From Hortaea werneckii (lineage: Eukaryota; Ascomycota; Dothideomycetes; Mycosphaerellales; Teratosphaeriaceae): a stretch of DNA of 64,000 bases. The translations under genes were made by a program, and so were the position numbers. The stretch spans positions 744,001 to 808,000 of the forward strand of contig JBAOKB010000061.1 in assembly GCA_037044905.1 (NCBI GenBank), read 5' to 3'. The notes under the pieces were generated by a model that was not told where the DNA came from, searched no databases, and worked only from the letters and a program-made list of their open reading frames with translations. Positions 34,304 to 45,121 of this stretch are shown here, in pieces; the first letter of the stretch is position 1, and every line of letters begins with the position of its first letter.

Positions 34304-36444
34304 ATGTGGGACGACGAAGATAACAGTATCCCATCACCTGCTCTCCCCCTCCTCGCACTTCCCCATCTGACACACTACCCGCTGCAGATCCCTATGGCTC
34401 CTTTGTCCGCCGTGACTCCGAAACATCCGAAATCACATCTCCTCCCGGCTTCAATCGCCCTTCCACCCCACCCTCAGGCCGATCCTCCCCCGACCCTTCC
34501 AGCTACATCACCCGTCCTGCCGAGCTTAGCGATGAAGACCTCTCGTCGTCAGTTGCCCCTGGGCCACCAAAGGTCCAGCCGAAGGAAGGAGGCTACGACA
34601 GTAGAATAGAGCAGATCCTCTACGAGCACCCTGACCTCGAGATCCAGATCGTCCACGCTGGCAAGAACACGGAAGGTGGGGGTGGCTATATTACATACAC
34701 AATCCGTACGGGCGAGATCGAAGTCCGACGACGATATAGCGAATTCGCTTCTCTGAGGCAGACTTTGGTGAATCTTCACCCCACGCTCATCATCCCGCCC
34801 ATACCCGAGAAGCACAGTATAGCCGACTATGCCGCAAGGCCCACCAAGGCGAAAGAAGATGCAGGTATCATCGAGCTCAGGCAGCGCATGCTGTCAACTT
34901 TCCTCAACAGGTGCAGAAAGATGGACGCAGTGCGCGAGGATGGGGTGTGGTGGCGCTTTCTAGACCCTAACGCGAGCTGGAGCGAGGTGCTGCACTCCCA
35001 CCCGGCTGCCAGTATACCAAAACAGATTCTGAAGGCTCCTCCGCTTGACTCGGCGAACCCCAGTCCAGGACATCAATACCTACCTGTCCCTTCACAGAGC
35101 GCCAAACTTCGCTCTTCGTCTTCTGGTTCCGCTTCGGGGACACCGTCTTCTCCGCCTCCTCAGAATGCCCTGCCAAGTGCAGCATCTCACACGCAACCGC
35201 AGATACAGCATGCGCGCTTCCCACCGAGCAGTCAGAACCTCAGCGAAAACGAACTCGACCCGTATTTCTCCGCATTCGAAAGCAATACCAAAGAGCTCGA
35301 GACTCTGCTCACTGGTTCGATGGAGAAAGTGAATCAGCGTCTTCTCCGACACCTTTACAGCCTGGGCGATGATCTCATGGATCTTGGAGCTCGTTACAAT
35401 GCTTTCTCCCTCTCTGAGCAGAGCCAAAGTGTGGCGATCGCAATCGAAAAGGCCGGACAAGCATGCGATTTCACCTACATTCAGTCTAGAGACCTGAGCA
35501 GTGGGCTGAGTGCTGGGTTTGCGGAGCCCATGAGGGAGAGCGCTCAGTTCGCGAGTGTTGTGCGGTCGGTGCTGAAATACCGGGTATTGAAACGTATCCA
35601 GGAGGAAATGACACGTGATGAGCTGGAGAAGTCACGACAGAGGCTTGAGGGACTGGAGAGGAGCGAAGCAGAGGCGAAGCGAATCGAGCAATACATGACT
35701 TCATCAGGCGTCTACGAGAGTCCTGGTCCCGGTGGCGTCAGAAGGAGCGCAAGTAGTGCCAGCGCCCGTGACTTTGGCGACCGCAGCAGCAGAAGTGGCG
35801 CAGAAGGAAGAAGGAGTATGGATTCGGATTTCCCTCCAAGTTCTATGAGCGCTTCGGCTCCGTCCGCACAGCAAGGAACGCCAGAGCATCCACAGGATCA
35901 CCAACCCTACGACCAGCAACAGCAACAGCAGCACTTCCCAGGTCTGGGCTCACCGCCTTCTTCCCCGCACAAACGCGGCGCCAGCAGCGGCGGGGTCGCC
36001 AACAAACTCTTCGGCCGTCTCTCGGGCTTCACGCATGCGATCCAGGGCGTGGCCGATCAGGACCCCGAACGCGCGCGCCGCGACGCCCTCGGCAAGACGA
36101 AGGAGAGTCTGAGCCAGCTGGAGCAGGCGCTCGAGGTCGCGCAGCACGATGTCCGCGATGCGAGCGCCGGCGTCCTCGCGGATCTCAAGCGTTTCCAGGC
36201 GCAGAAGGAGGAGGATCTGCGGGCTTATATGGTAAGTTTTTGCTTTTTCTTTTCTTTTCTCATACGGGTTTTGTAAAGGATTATTCGCTTGGTGAGATGT
36301 TACTTCGAGTGCATGAAAGCTAATACATATCTCTTTTCTTTATAGATGAACTTCGCCAAATGCCATATCGAATGGTCGAAGCGCAGCCTAGACGAGTGGG
36401 AAAAGGCGAAGGGGGAAATTCATAAGATCGATGTCAAGGGGTAG
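34304..36444 (+). CDS. snx41: sorting nexin Snx41/Atg20 family, one frame break
   Basis: Exon 1 (34304-34325) encodes MWDDEDN; a 62-nt intron (branch CTGAC, acceptor CAG at 34387) leads to NPYGSFVRRDSETSEITSPP, typical of fungal Snx41. Exon 2 holds the PX domain: ITYTIRTGEIEVRRRYSEFA (the RRYSEF phosphoinositide-3-phosphate site) and HPTLIIPPIPEKHS. A BAR-like helical region follows, with a Q-rich disordered insert (around 35910-35935). The intron at 36232-36346 (donor GTAAGT, branch CTAAT, acceptor TAG) leads to exon 3, MNFA then CHIEWSKRSLDEWEKAKGEI. One base is missing at about 36359-36361 (GCC AA- TGC), so the literal reading stops early. The protein would be about 654 residues. Such PX-BAR nexins retrieve cargo from endosomes and serve selective autophagy. 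Confidence 0.9.
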
Positions 36445-37014
36445 TAGGTACAAGGGATTTGTTGTGCCCCCTCTCCCCACCTGTGCTTAGCCGTCAAAAC
36501 GACTAGACAGCGTCGTCACGCGTGAGCACCAGAGCGGAAAAAGTGTAGTACACGTTTCCACTGTAGTTGATTCGTGGATTGTGGGTATATAGCGATTTTG
36601 CAACGACAGTAAAAATTAATGAATTCGGCTTTTTGCTTAAAGAATGGAGATACGAGGGGACATTTGCTGGAGGAAGGAGGCTTCTGACGTCAATTTACCT
36701 CGGTTGTCCTTCTCGAAGCTCTTGTAAGCTGTAGGTGGAATGGCGATTTAGTTCGTTGTAAGTGTTCATGTATGTTTGTTGACATGATTTAATGAACTAT
36801 TGATCAATTAGCACTTTTATGTTCTATCTTCTGACCAATTCCGTGATCTCTCTTATCAGCTTACGACAACCATCGCTTCGTACGATACCATCAGCCTTTT
36901 AACCTGCAATCATCGTCAGATTAAACATAGATCCTCACCCCTCCCATTTTATCCTCGTCTACCACGCCACCTCTCCAACCTAGGACCAAACAAAAGGAAA
37001 CACATCTCACCATC
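36445..37014. other. intergenic
   Basis: About 570 bases, AT-rich in the middle (tttaatgaactattgatcaa), no gene. Holds the Snx41 3' UTR and the promoter of the next gene. Confidence 0.45.
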
Positions 37015-37749
37015 ATGGCCACCACCCAAGGCTCCCCCACCGCCGACATCCTCCGCCAAGTCTTCGCCGAATACAGCTCCCGCCTCTCCATCGACGGCGC
37101 CTCCCAACTCCTCGTCAGCGACACCCCGACCGCCCTCCAAATCGCGGACTTGACCAAGGAGGTCCGCTCGTCGTATGGACCTCGTATCACCATCGCCACG
37201 CGCGGGACGGATTCCTCCTCCTCCCCTGGCTCTGCAGGAGTAGGTTCTACGCCGACGAATCTCCCAGAAGACCTCAACTGTTCCACTGAACCCTTGGACT
37301 CGCTCACGGCGAAAATGGATCATTTCACCCATGCGGTTTTCATTGTCCAGGGAACCGAGGATCCCAAGTTCGTCATGCAGGGTTTTAAGTGGATGCACTA
37401 TGCCCTCCGGCCCAAGGGCATCGCGGTCGTGATTGCGTTGAAGGTGGAGAGTGGGAAGTCTGCGGCGGACGGGGTCGGTGGCGGCGGCGGCGGCGGCAAC
37501 GGGGAGGGACAGGGGGGAAGTGGTAGTGGTGGGAAGGAGGAAGGAGGGGGTTTTACCGTGGCGTTGGAGGATAAGATTCTGTATCAGACGAAGGGGAGGG
37601 CGAAAGGGTTGGGTGATGTTTTGGAGTTTGCGGGGTTTGAGAGGGGGAAGATACGGAGTTGGGAGGTGCAGACTGAGGGGTCGTTTGGGGGGAGGAGGAG
37701 GGAGGGGAATGTGGTTTTGGCTATGAAGTGGGATCAGCTGACTGGATAG
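37015..37749 (+). CDS. conserved-looking protein, possible methyltransferase-like fold
   Basis: A 244-residue intronless frame starting in a good context (atcATGG). The C-terminal half alternates hydrophobic strands and helices (FTHAVFIVQ, FVMQGFKWMHYALRPKGIAVVIALK, LGDVLEFAGFERGKIRSWEV), which recalls the late strands of Rossmann methyltransferases. No S-adenosylmethionine-binding glycine motif is visible, so enzyme activity is doubtful. A glycine-rich insert (about 37478-37550) is low complexity. The N-terminal start (SPTADILRQVFAEYSSRL) looks helical. I do not recognise the family with certainty. Its stop lies 150 bases from the converging SGNH gene. Confidence 0.65.
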   Translation: MATTQGSPTADILRQVFAEYSSRLSIDGASQLLVSDTPTALQIADLTKEVRSSYGPRITIATRGTDSSSSPGSAGVGSTPTNLPEDLNCSTEPLDSLTAKMDHFTHAVFIVQGTEDPKFVMQGFKWMHYALRPKGIAVVIALKVESGKSAADGVGGGGGGGNGEGQGGSGSGGKEEGGGFTVALEDKILYQTKGRAKGLGDVLEFAGFERGKIRSWEVQTEGSFGGRRREGNVVLAMKWDQLTG

Positions 37750-37899
37750 ATTTGTTTTAGGGGAGAGGATGGTGGTGGTGGAGGAAATGGGAGATGGAGA
37801 AATGGCTGAGAAGTGGACGGATTTTCTTGTCGCTTCGATGAACAGTCAATGGAATCGATCACAAATCAAATTAGTTGTGGTACGAGTTTCCTCCCACTC

Positions 37900-38819
37900 T
37901 CAAACAGCAACACCGTGCTCAATCTCCCAACTCATCGTCACATTCGGCTTCGTCCAAAACGCAATATCCCAGTACTTCTCCACCATCAGATCGCTCACCA
38001 TCCGACCAAACACAATACTCCCCCAGACATTTAGATGAGTATTGTCCTCACCATTCAACTTCTCCACCTCCCCGCCGTCGTTCAAATTATACACATGACA
38101 CGCCTCCGGGCCAATCTCATTGCAATACTCCGTACTAGCCCGGCTGAGGTCAATATACCGCGCGTGCTTGGACTTAGCGACCGCGATCGTCGCAGCTGTC
38201 TCGTTGCTCAGGCTCTCGACGATGCGTGGCGGGTCGCCGGAAAACGTCCGGCGTGTCAGGGGCGTTACGAGGATGGGTGTCCCGCCCGCTGAACGCACTT
38301 CGTCGACGAAATCCCCGAGGTTCTGGGAGTACTCGTCGAGCGAGATGTTCGCTTTGGGTTTCTGGTCGTTGTGGCCAAACTATACAGAATTAGACCAGTC
38401 CCCTTTGCGTGGAGAAGTAAAATTGTAAACGAGAAAACGGGTCGGGATTCCGAGGATTTCTCTTCCAAATGAGGGAGGAAAAAAAAAAAAAAAAAAAGGA
38501 TCCTACGCACCTGAATCGTAACAAACACCTCCCACCACTTCTCATGCTCCTCGACCAGCTCCAGCGCATGCGCCCAATCCCCTCCCTCGCGGAAGGACAC
38601 GGTCGTAGCGCCATTATGCCCGAGATTCTCCCCCGTGGCCGGAGACCGTAAGGTATGGTTGAGGAAACCATCGCCCCAGCCGCCACCGCCGGAAGCTTGC
38701 ACGGCTGTGGTCGAGTCGCCGGCCAGCACGAAGTAAGCGGGTTTGTGCCAAGATTTGCCGGGGAGGGCTAGGGTGGTGGCTGAGAAGAGGAAGGTGGAGG
38801 ATAGTGCGAGGAGTTTCAT
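37900..38819 (-). CDS. secreted SGNH esterase, rhamnogalacturonan acetylesterase-like (CE12)
   Basis: Two exons: 38819-38511 and 38379-37900; the 131-nt intron (donor GTGCGT, acceptor TAG) contains 19 consecutive A (38479-38497, plus strand). The protein starts with a signal peptide (MKLLALSSTFLFSATTLALP). All SGNH blocks are visible: I, FVLAGDSTTAV with the nucleophile Ser; II, the Gly in LGHNGATTVSF; III, FGHNDQKP; V, DNTHLN with the catalytic Asp and His. This matches fungal rhamnogalacturonan acetylesterases, which remove acetyl groups from pectin rhamnogalacturonan I outside the cell. The frame is open upstream to 38876, but the ATG at 38819 puts the signal peptide at the N-terminus. About 263 residues, intact, probably helping plant-wall breakdown. 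Confidence 0.9.
38479..38497 (+). repeat. poly(A)19 inside the SGNH gene intron
   Basis: Nineteen A on the plus strand, hence a U19 tract in the pre-mRNA intron just after its donor. Confidence 0.95.
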
Positions 38820-39380
38820 CGTGGAGGCTGGTAAGAGTTGGTTTTTCTGAGACGTGAGAATTTTCTTTTCAGACACAGCGGTCGATGGCTCCCTTTTGTA
38901 GACATTTCAAAACACGTTCTGCGGGCAGTCGAGGCCATGGTGTCCATTCTTCCGTCTATCAAGCTACTACTCTCCCTTCGGACGGAAAGCTTGTTGGACG
39001 TTTTTGACTTGGGTCATAATGCAAGAGTCTGCATCAAAGGCATTTCTTCCGCCATTCAGCAGCCTTGTTCGCATGGGGTATTTGCATGATTAGCCAAAGG
39101 TAGCCAAGATCTGTGGCGGAGCTTCTGGGGTTTCATTACCCCGAAGTCCTTTTTGATGCGGAGTGCATGGCGGAGAAAGCTCCTGCGCACGTGACTGCTT
39201 CGCTGGAATTACCTGCCATAGACGTTGTCTATTTTACACACTTTTGGATCTGTCGTGAAAATGCATGTGAGCACTTATGGATAGTATGATAGAAGTACAA
39301 GTACGTACAAAGAATGTACAAAACCTCAATGGATTACCCATCCCGTCTCCTCCCATCTCCATCCTCATCCTCTTCACCGC
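38820..39380. other. intergenic
   Basis: About 560 bases between the SGNH start and the ClC stop; no gene seen. Presumably SGNH promoter and ClC 3' UTR. Confidence 0.45.
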
Positions 39381-42042
39381 CTAATAACCCCCTCTCATCC
39401 TCTCTGCCCTCGATTTCTTCACGGAGCACACCCGCTCCGTACCCCTCCCACCTACATCTCCCTCATTAAGAACGTACCAAAGATCCTTCTTCGTCAGGAG
39501 TCCCGCCAGCTCTCCGCGATCGGTGAAGACCAAATACCGGAGGCCAAGCTTCTCGAACATGTCCCTGACCAGCTGGAAACTGGTGCGCGAGTTGAGGGTG
39601 ATGGGGGTCTGATCCATCCAGGGCCTTAGATCGAGCGTGATGGTAGGGTCTGCAAGCGGCTGGTGGGCGAAGAAGCATTCGGTTTCCGGTGGGAGTGCGC
39701 GACCGGAAGGAGAAGGCGCGACGGCTGTGGAGAGGGCGAATGCGAGTTCGGTCCTGGATATGTAGCCTAAGAGCGTAGGATCCCGCAGTGAAGCTATGAC
39801 GGGATATCCACGGAATTGATGTTCTTGTAGTAGCTCCTGAAGCGAGGAGATAGTATGGCCTGTTGCAGTGATGCAGATGAGGTCCTCGACTCGGGTCATG
39901 ATGTTATTCACTGGCACATCAGGAACGACAGCGTCATCGATCTTGTTATCCAAGAAAGGATATCCCTGGATGCTGATCCAAGACTCGTAAATGCCTTTTT
40001 CCCAAAAGCGTCGCCGACCCATTTGGATAGCATGACCGCTATCATGATAGGCAGGACATAAGTTAGGGCACCAGTAAGCTCGAACATGATAACCACGATC
40101 GAGACCGTCATCCGAGTGGCACCGGCAAGGGCAGAAGCTGCACCTATGACAGCGTAAGTGCCGGGCGTGACACAAGGTATATCTGGCTCGCAAGTGGAGA
40201 AGGCAATGAAGTTTGGATGCTGCTGCTGCCAGACTTCCATAACAAGGCCAACGACGCGACCATAAGTAGCTCCAATGGCCATTGACGGGAGTAGAATTCC
40301 AGCTGGGATCTGCAACCCAAAGGTCACCGTCGTGAGGAGAAAGCCAAGAAGACCGGAGAGAATGAGGGCGAAGATGACGCCGGTGTTAGCAATCCCCGCC
40401 CGGCAAAGTCCAAGGTAGTCATCTTGGATATCCTTGCATTCCGCGAAAAGGTGCTCGACGAGCTCACTGCTCTGGGCTCGGAGGAAGGTTATCGGGAAAC
40501 TGATAAGGGCAGTAGCGAGCGCTACGATAAGCACTTCCAGTACGGGACGCTGGACGAACATGTTACGAGCCGAGGCACGCCACGAGGCTATCCGCATGTT
40601 GAGTTTGATGAACATGGCCCCATACAACCCGCCAAGAATCCCTATGAGCGCGAAGGGAACCAGTTCGAACGCATGCCAGCCTGAATGGTAAGAGACTTGG
40701 TAGAGCACAAGCTTGCCGGTGCGGAAAGGATCAAACGCCTGCAGAGTCACAGCCGCAACCATGGCGCAGACGAAGGAGGCCCACATTGTCTTGTCTGGAA
40801 AGTAGTAAGACAGCTGCTCTAAGCTGAACAACACACCTCCAATTGGCGATCCAAAGGCAACACTGATGCCGGATGCTGCAGCGGCAGAGAAGGCCTCCCG
40901 CTTCCGCGCTTCGTTGGCAGAAATGGTGCAAGGCGCGAAAAGCTTCATGAAGACATTGGCGCAGCAGCATGCGACGTGCACCAGTGGTCCCTCTTTACCA
41001 AGCCACATGCCCGACGCAACGGCAAGGCAGAGGCCAAGCGATTTGACAACGAGCGTCCATGCACCGAGGAAGCGGCGAATAACGAAGCCTCCGAGCACAG
41101 TCTTGATCTCAGGAATACCAGACTGCTTGGCGTACAAGCTGTACTTGTTAACCAATGTGCTAGCACATGTGGCAAATGCGACCGAGAGGAGTACGAAGGC
41201 GATGTACTCGATGATATAGCTTCCGGCGCGGTTACTGACGCCCAGCATCGTGCTCCAGGTGCGCCAGTCATGGCACTCAGCATAGCTGTTAACGCCCCAG
41301 CAACAAAAGGGCCGGCTGAGGTAGAACTTCCCACCATCCTGCACGTTGCTGCACACGCCTTGTTTGAGGTCACCCATCCAGTCCGAGGCAACGTCTATTC
41401 CTGCGGCGATGCTCCAACCGCTATCCCCGTTGCAACGAGCACCAGCCAGATCTGGCTTGCGTCTAGGATTGATTTCACTTGTCCGAGAAGCCCGGGCGCG
41501 TTGGCGGTGAGCTGGCGCAGTCGCGTACGCTCTTTGTTATATTCATAGATCCAGTCGATTGCTGTGAGATTGTCATATCCTACGCGCCGTCCCGGCCCCT
41601 CGATATACCAGTCTGATGTCGATGCATCTTTGGTAGATTGGAGGTCGCCGCCTGCGTTTGTGGGGTTGTTGAGGTACGATAGGATGGTGTTTGTCGTCGG
41701 ATTGGACGGGTCAGGTGCAGGCGAAGCATTGCGACTACGCCCGAAGGGTGAGGAAAGGAAACGTGCGGTCAGGGAGGGATGGGCGGTAGCTTTGGGCTTG
41801 GGCTTGAAGGAGTTGCTAGCACTCTCATGTTAGCTGTGGTCGATAATATTCTCCATACGACAATTGCCATACCTCTCGTCAAAGTTGCTGCCATCCCCAT
41901 GTAATGGATCTTCCTCTTCTAGTAACCCATTCGCGAGCTCAGCTCCTTCATCCTCGTCCTCCGGCGGCGATGCAGAGGAGCTCAGCGGGCTGCGACTTGA
42001 CGACGCATGCCCGTTCAGCTGATGCGGCGACGAACTTGACAT
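39381..42042 (-). CDS. ClC-family chloride channel/transporter with CBS pair, two frame breaks
   Basis: Exon 1 (42042-41873) encodes a Ser-rich acidic start (MSSSSPHQLNGHASSS). A 51-nt intron (donor GTATGG, branch GCTAAC, acceptor AG at 41822) joins it to the rest. The membrane domain shows SGIPEIKTVLGGF, MWLGKEGPLVHVACC (with the gating Glu) and FGLQIPAGILLPSMAIGA, the three anion-pathway segments. Two CBS domains follow (VNNIMTRVEDLICIT and the C-terminal LVFTDRGELAGLLTKKDLW). The GKEGP and overall pattern resemble yeast Gef1 and endosomal ClC exchangers; the compartment is inferred. Two 1-base losses are evident: near 41413-41416 (IAVG-SIAAGIDVAS) and near 39994-40003 (DAFGKK-GIYESW). Both lie in short G or A/G runs. 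Without them the protein would be about 870 residues. Confidence 0.92.
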
Positions 42043-42413
42043 GAAGCATAGCTCGTCAGCGTATCATCATCGTAAATCATACAACGTCGCCTACAATGCA
42101 AGGCAATACATGGATGTTAAGGTTGTTGCAGTAGGCGCATGGCTGGTGAGCTATCACATGCTGGGGAAGTTGGAGTTGCGTGCAAATATCTGAGCACTAC
42201 CCCGCGTTCAGCGAGGTATTGAAGCCCGGATTGGGGAGCGAGGGGAGTCCAACTGGAAGGAACAATGAATGAGGAGCTGGGATATTGGTGTTTACAATGC
42301 CATGCGAAAATGTCAAAATATTGTAAATATATATATGTATATGTATGCATGTACACCATGGACACCGTGCTTGAACGCAGCAATCGCAAATCTCAGCTAT
42401 GCAGAAGAAACGC

Positions 42414-43560
42414 TCACAGGCGGTCCTTGCACTCAACCTGCACCACCTCCGTCTTGCCCTGAGCGTCCAACACCAACGCAGTCAGTTGGCCACCCTTAAC
42501 ACACCCGGAGTCAAGACCTTTGCTCCACCGGTGTAACTGCAATCCCTTCTTGCTATCATGCCCATAACCGCCACTTGCGGCCTTGCCACCTTCTTCTTAG
42601 ACCCAGTCACGACACCCCAGACCCTATCAAACCAGCTTTGCCGCAACTCGGCTAGCTCTACCTCGTACTCCTCCTTCGTGTACAGATGAAACCCCTTCGT
42701 CGATCGTCCACGGGCTAGCCGGTCATTGTACCAATTCCAGATCTGCATCCACGGGCGTGACTTCCCTTTCTTTGTCTGGTGGAGGGCAGACGGGACGTGC
42801 GTGACGTGGTCGATGGATCGCATGTTCATGACGAAATATGGATCTTGCTTCTTGAGCGGTAAGTGCGGTACCAGGCCAGCGTGGACGACAATGATTTCCT
42901 CTGTAATGCGTCCATTGTCTTTCCGCCATGAAGAGTCTGTTGCTTGTGGCAGCGCAGGTATCCGTAGCATGAGCGGCATGTCGCGTAAGTACTGCATGTG
43001 CCTTCGCTTAAGGTGCTTCAAGAGCTTGCGGTCTTTCTTGGAGCCTTTGCTCATCACTGGAGAGATTTTCCTCGTCGAAGTCTGCTGGGAGGAGCGTTTT
43101 GGCGGCTTCCAGAATGCGGTCTTCATGGTTCCCGCGCGGACTTTCTGCTTTCAGGCGGATCAGCTCGTCTAAGACCCCGGCATTGTCCGGCCCTTTGGAG
43201 ATGACATCGCCTGTCGGAATGAGATGGTCGGTGGCGGTATTGAAATGCACTTTCTTCAACAGCTCGAGCAGCTCCTCCTTGCAACCATGAATGTCTCCAA
43301 CAAACACCAATCGTCTCTTCCCTTCCGGATCAGCCTCGCCCCCGGGCACCAACGCAGGATCTATCCATTTGATCGCCGTCCCTTCAAAGTCCCCTGCCCG
43401 AGCTAACCCATATGTGCCATCCGACTGCGAGATAGGAACCCTTGCTTGTACTCCCACTCTTGACGCAAATACGGGACAGCGTACCTCCACGCGTACCACA
43501 GCACCAGTATCATCGCCACAATCACAGCACATATTCTCCTGAACCGCCTAGACTGCAGGA
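42414..43560 (-). CDS. membrane-anchored metallophosphatase, Ppn2-like, several frame breaks
   Basis: Read across three frames, this is a PPP-superfamily metallophosphatase: FVGDIHGC, IPTGDVISKGPDNAG, RGNHED, VVHAGLVP and YGHDSKKGLQLHRW, in the right order. The GDxxxKGP form is that of yeast Ppn2, a vacuolar zinc-dependent endopolyphosphatase. Frame changes lie near 43425 (one base missing), 43045-43060 (one extra or two missing) and 42567 (one missing). The segment before the first break carries a membrane helix, ICAVIVAMILVLWYAWRY, then EWEYKQGFLSRS, so the enzyme would be a single-pass membrane protein. The true stop is TGA at 42416-42414, about 70 bases past the stop of the literal frame. 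The 5' end is unresolved: no ATG precedes the helix in its own frame. It could be a decaying gene or a badly sequenced one. Confidence 0.75.
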
Positions 43561-44053
43561 CTTATGCTTGTGTTGGGACAGCTGCCTTCCTCCTCCGGAT
43601 CACAGAACCTCAGCTCATGTCCCTCGTCTTCGGAGGCTGATATGTAGTACGCGGAAGCCTTCTCTTCATTGCGCCAGCTATTCGTCACTTGATCTATGAG
43701 TGGTGCGCTTGGCCGATTGTACTCTCCATGCCGTGGTTGATCGTAGAGCACCTCGTTGCGTTTTCGAATGCGTAGTCGTAGGCTCTTTGGAAGGTCCTAG
43801 CCATTTCGGAGGCTCTGCAAACCCAGCATCAAGCTCTGCCTTGCGCTCGCCTAAGGTCGCTCAAAGTCATCGTCCTCCATTCTATCCCCGGTGCCTGGGT
43901 CGAGATAACGGATTCAATCGCGCTAGCGAGCCCCTCAAAATGCAGGTACCCTATCTCGCCTAGACATGTATTTCCTTGTCTCTCACACTCCGTATTGTAC
44001 AGGACGCCTGCTGACAAAATCAATGAGATCGCTGATATAAAGCAGAAAAGCAA
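43548..44053 (-). pseudogene. broken reading-frame chain, possible N-terminal part of the Ppn2-like gene
   Basis: Three successive frames look protein-like when chained. The first is 44053-43829, with a hydrophobic start (MLFCFISAISLILSAGVLY). A short middle piece follows (KAELDAGFAEPPKWLGP), then GEYNRPSAPLIDQVTNSWRN with an acidic tail ending at the stop at 43548. Joining them needs changes near 43848 and 43795. The last piece ends exactly where the membrane helix of the metallophosphatase begins in a neighbouring frame, so it may be that protein's cytosolic N-terminus. I recognise no domain and the call is weak. Confidence 0.3.
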
Positions 44054-45121
44054 GAGGAAAGACGCGCTATAGACTTAGATTCCGATCTGACGATGATGTC
44101 GCTCGCGAATGATGACGCGCCATTTTCTAGCCCATCGCAGCCGCGAAGCTTTGCCACGGCTGTGAATCTAGCCCGGCGACTCGGCCGCGGAATACCAGTT
44201 GGGAACTGACGCCGAATGGATGGTCCAACGACTGCTGCTCTATCTATAAATGTCGCGCTGTTGGACAGCTAGGATTCAATCTACGTGCTAGTGCTTGCCG
44301 GCCTTCACAGTTTTCTGGATTTTAACAAGGCGACACAAGCAGTAAAGCGACTCCCACGTATTATCCTGTGCTAAGCACGCCTGTAAGACGAAAGAATCCG
44401 TTGGTCCTACTTTCAGAGACTATCCACGAAACAATTGCTCAGCAGAGTGTGCGAATGAGGGACTAAAAAAATTCTTCATCAGATCATCGAACGGGCGAGG
44501 AAAGAGAGTGTTCAAAAAAAAAAAAATGTATAAAAGGTCGACCTTGTCTCCAGCGAAAGGGACTTGACGGCCCTTTGAATTGCTTCCCCAAGGTTGTCAA
44601 GGCACAAGTGAGAGCTCTTTCAGCCAAGCAGGTGACTACTTACAGCCTCTTTGGTTGCGGCTGACTACACTTTGTACTGATGAAGCGATCCATCAAGGGG
44701 AACAATTACACAGCTGTCCAGGGTGGTAGGTGCCTTCTTTACTCACTCCTGTATGAAGCACGCAAAGTAAGGCACGATGTTGCCAACTCGGGTGTACAAC
44801 TAAATTTTCTAGCACACGACTGTCGATCCTCGAATCAATATGCGAATCCGAGCGCAGACTTCGACCTCCAAAGCTTCTGTCGATGTGTATAATATTGGCT
44901 ATTTTCGTAGTCCTGGGCAATGTGTTACTCCATTCGGAGCACGGCGTTGTCAAAGGGGCAAGGTCTCAGCTGCTGCCTCGAAAAGCCAGTCCTGAGTGCT
45001 GCTTTGGACATAGTGTAGGAGATGACGATAATGTCTATCCGGCTATCGACTGTACAGCACACCTTGCGGCGAAGTAAAAACCTGGTCGTGCGACATGCAT
45101 TCGGAGAGGTATTCAAAAGGC
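44054..45121. other. intergenic
   Basis: About 1.1 kb with no supported gene. A TATA-like GTATAAAAGG follows an A run at about 44516-44537 on the plus strand, but no convincing plus-strand gene lies downstream of it. Confidence 0.45.

Noticed and set aside
43548..44053. UstYa/DUF3328 protein
   Set aside because: A hydrophobic N-terminus is present but the HxxHC motifs of that family are absent.
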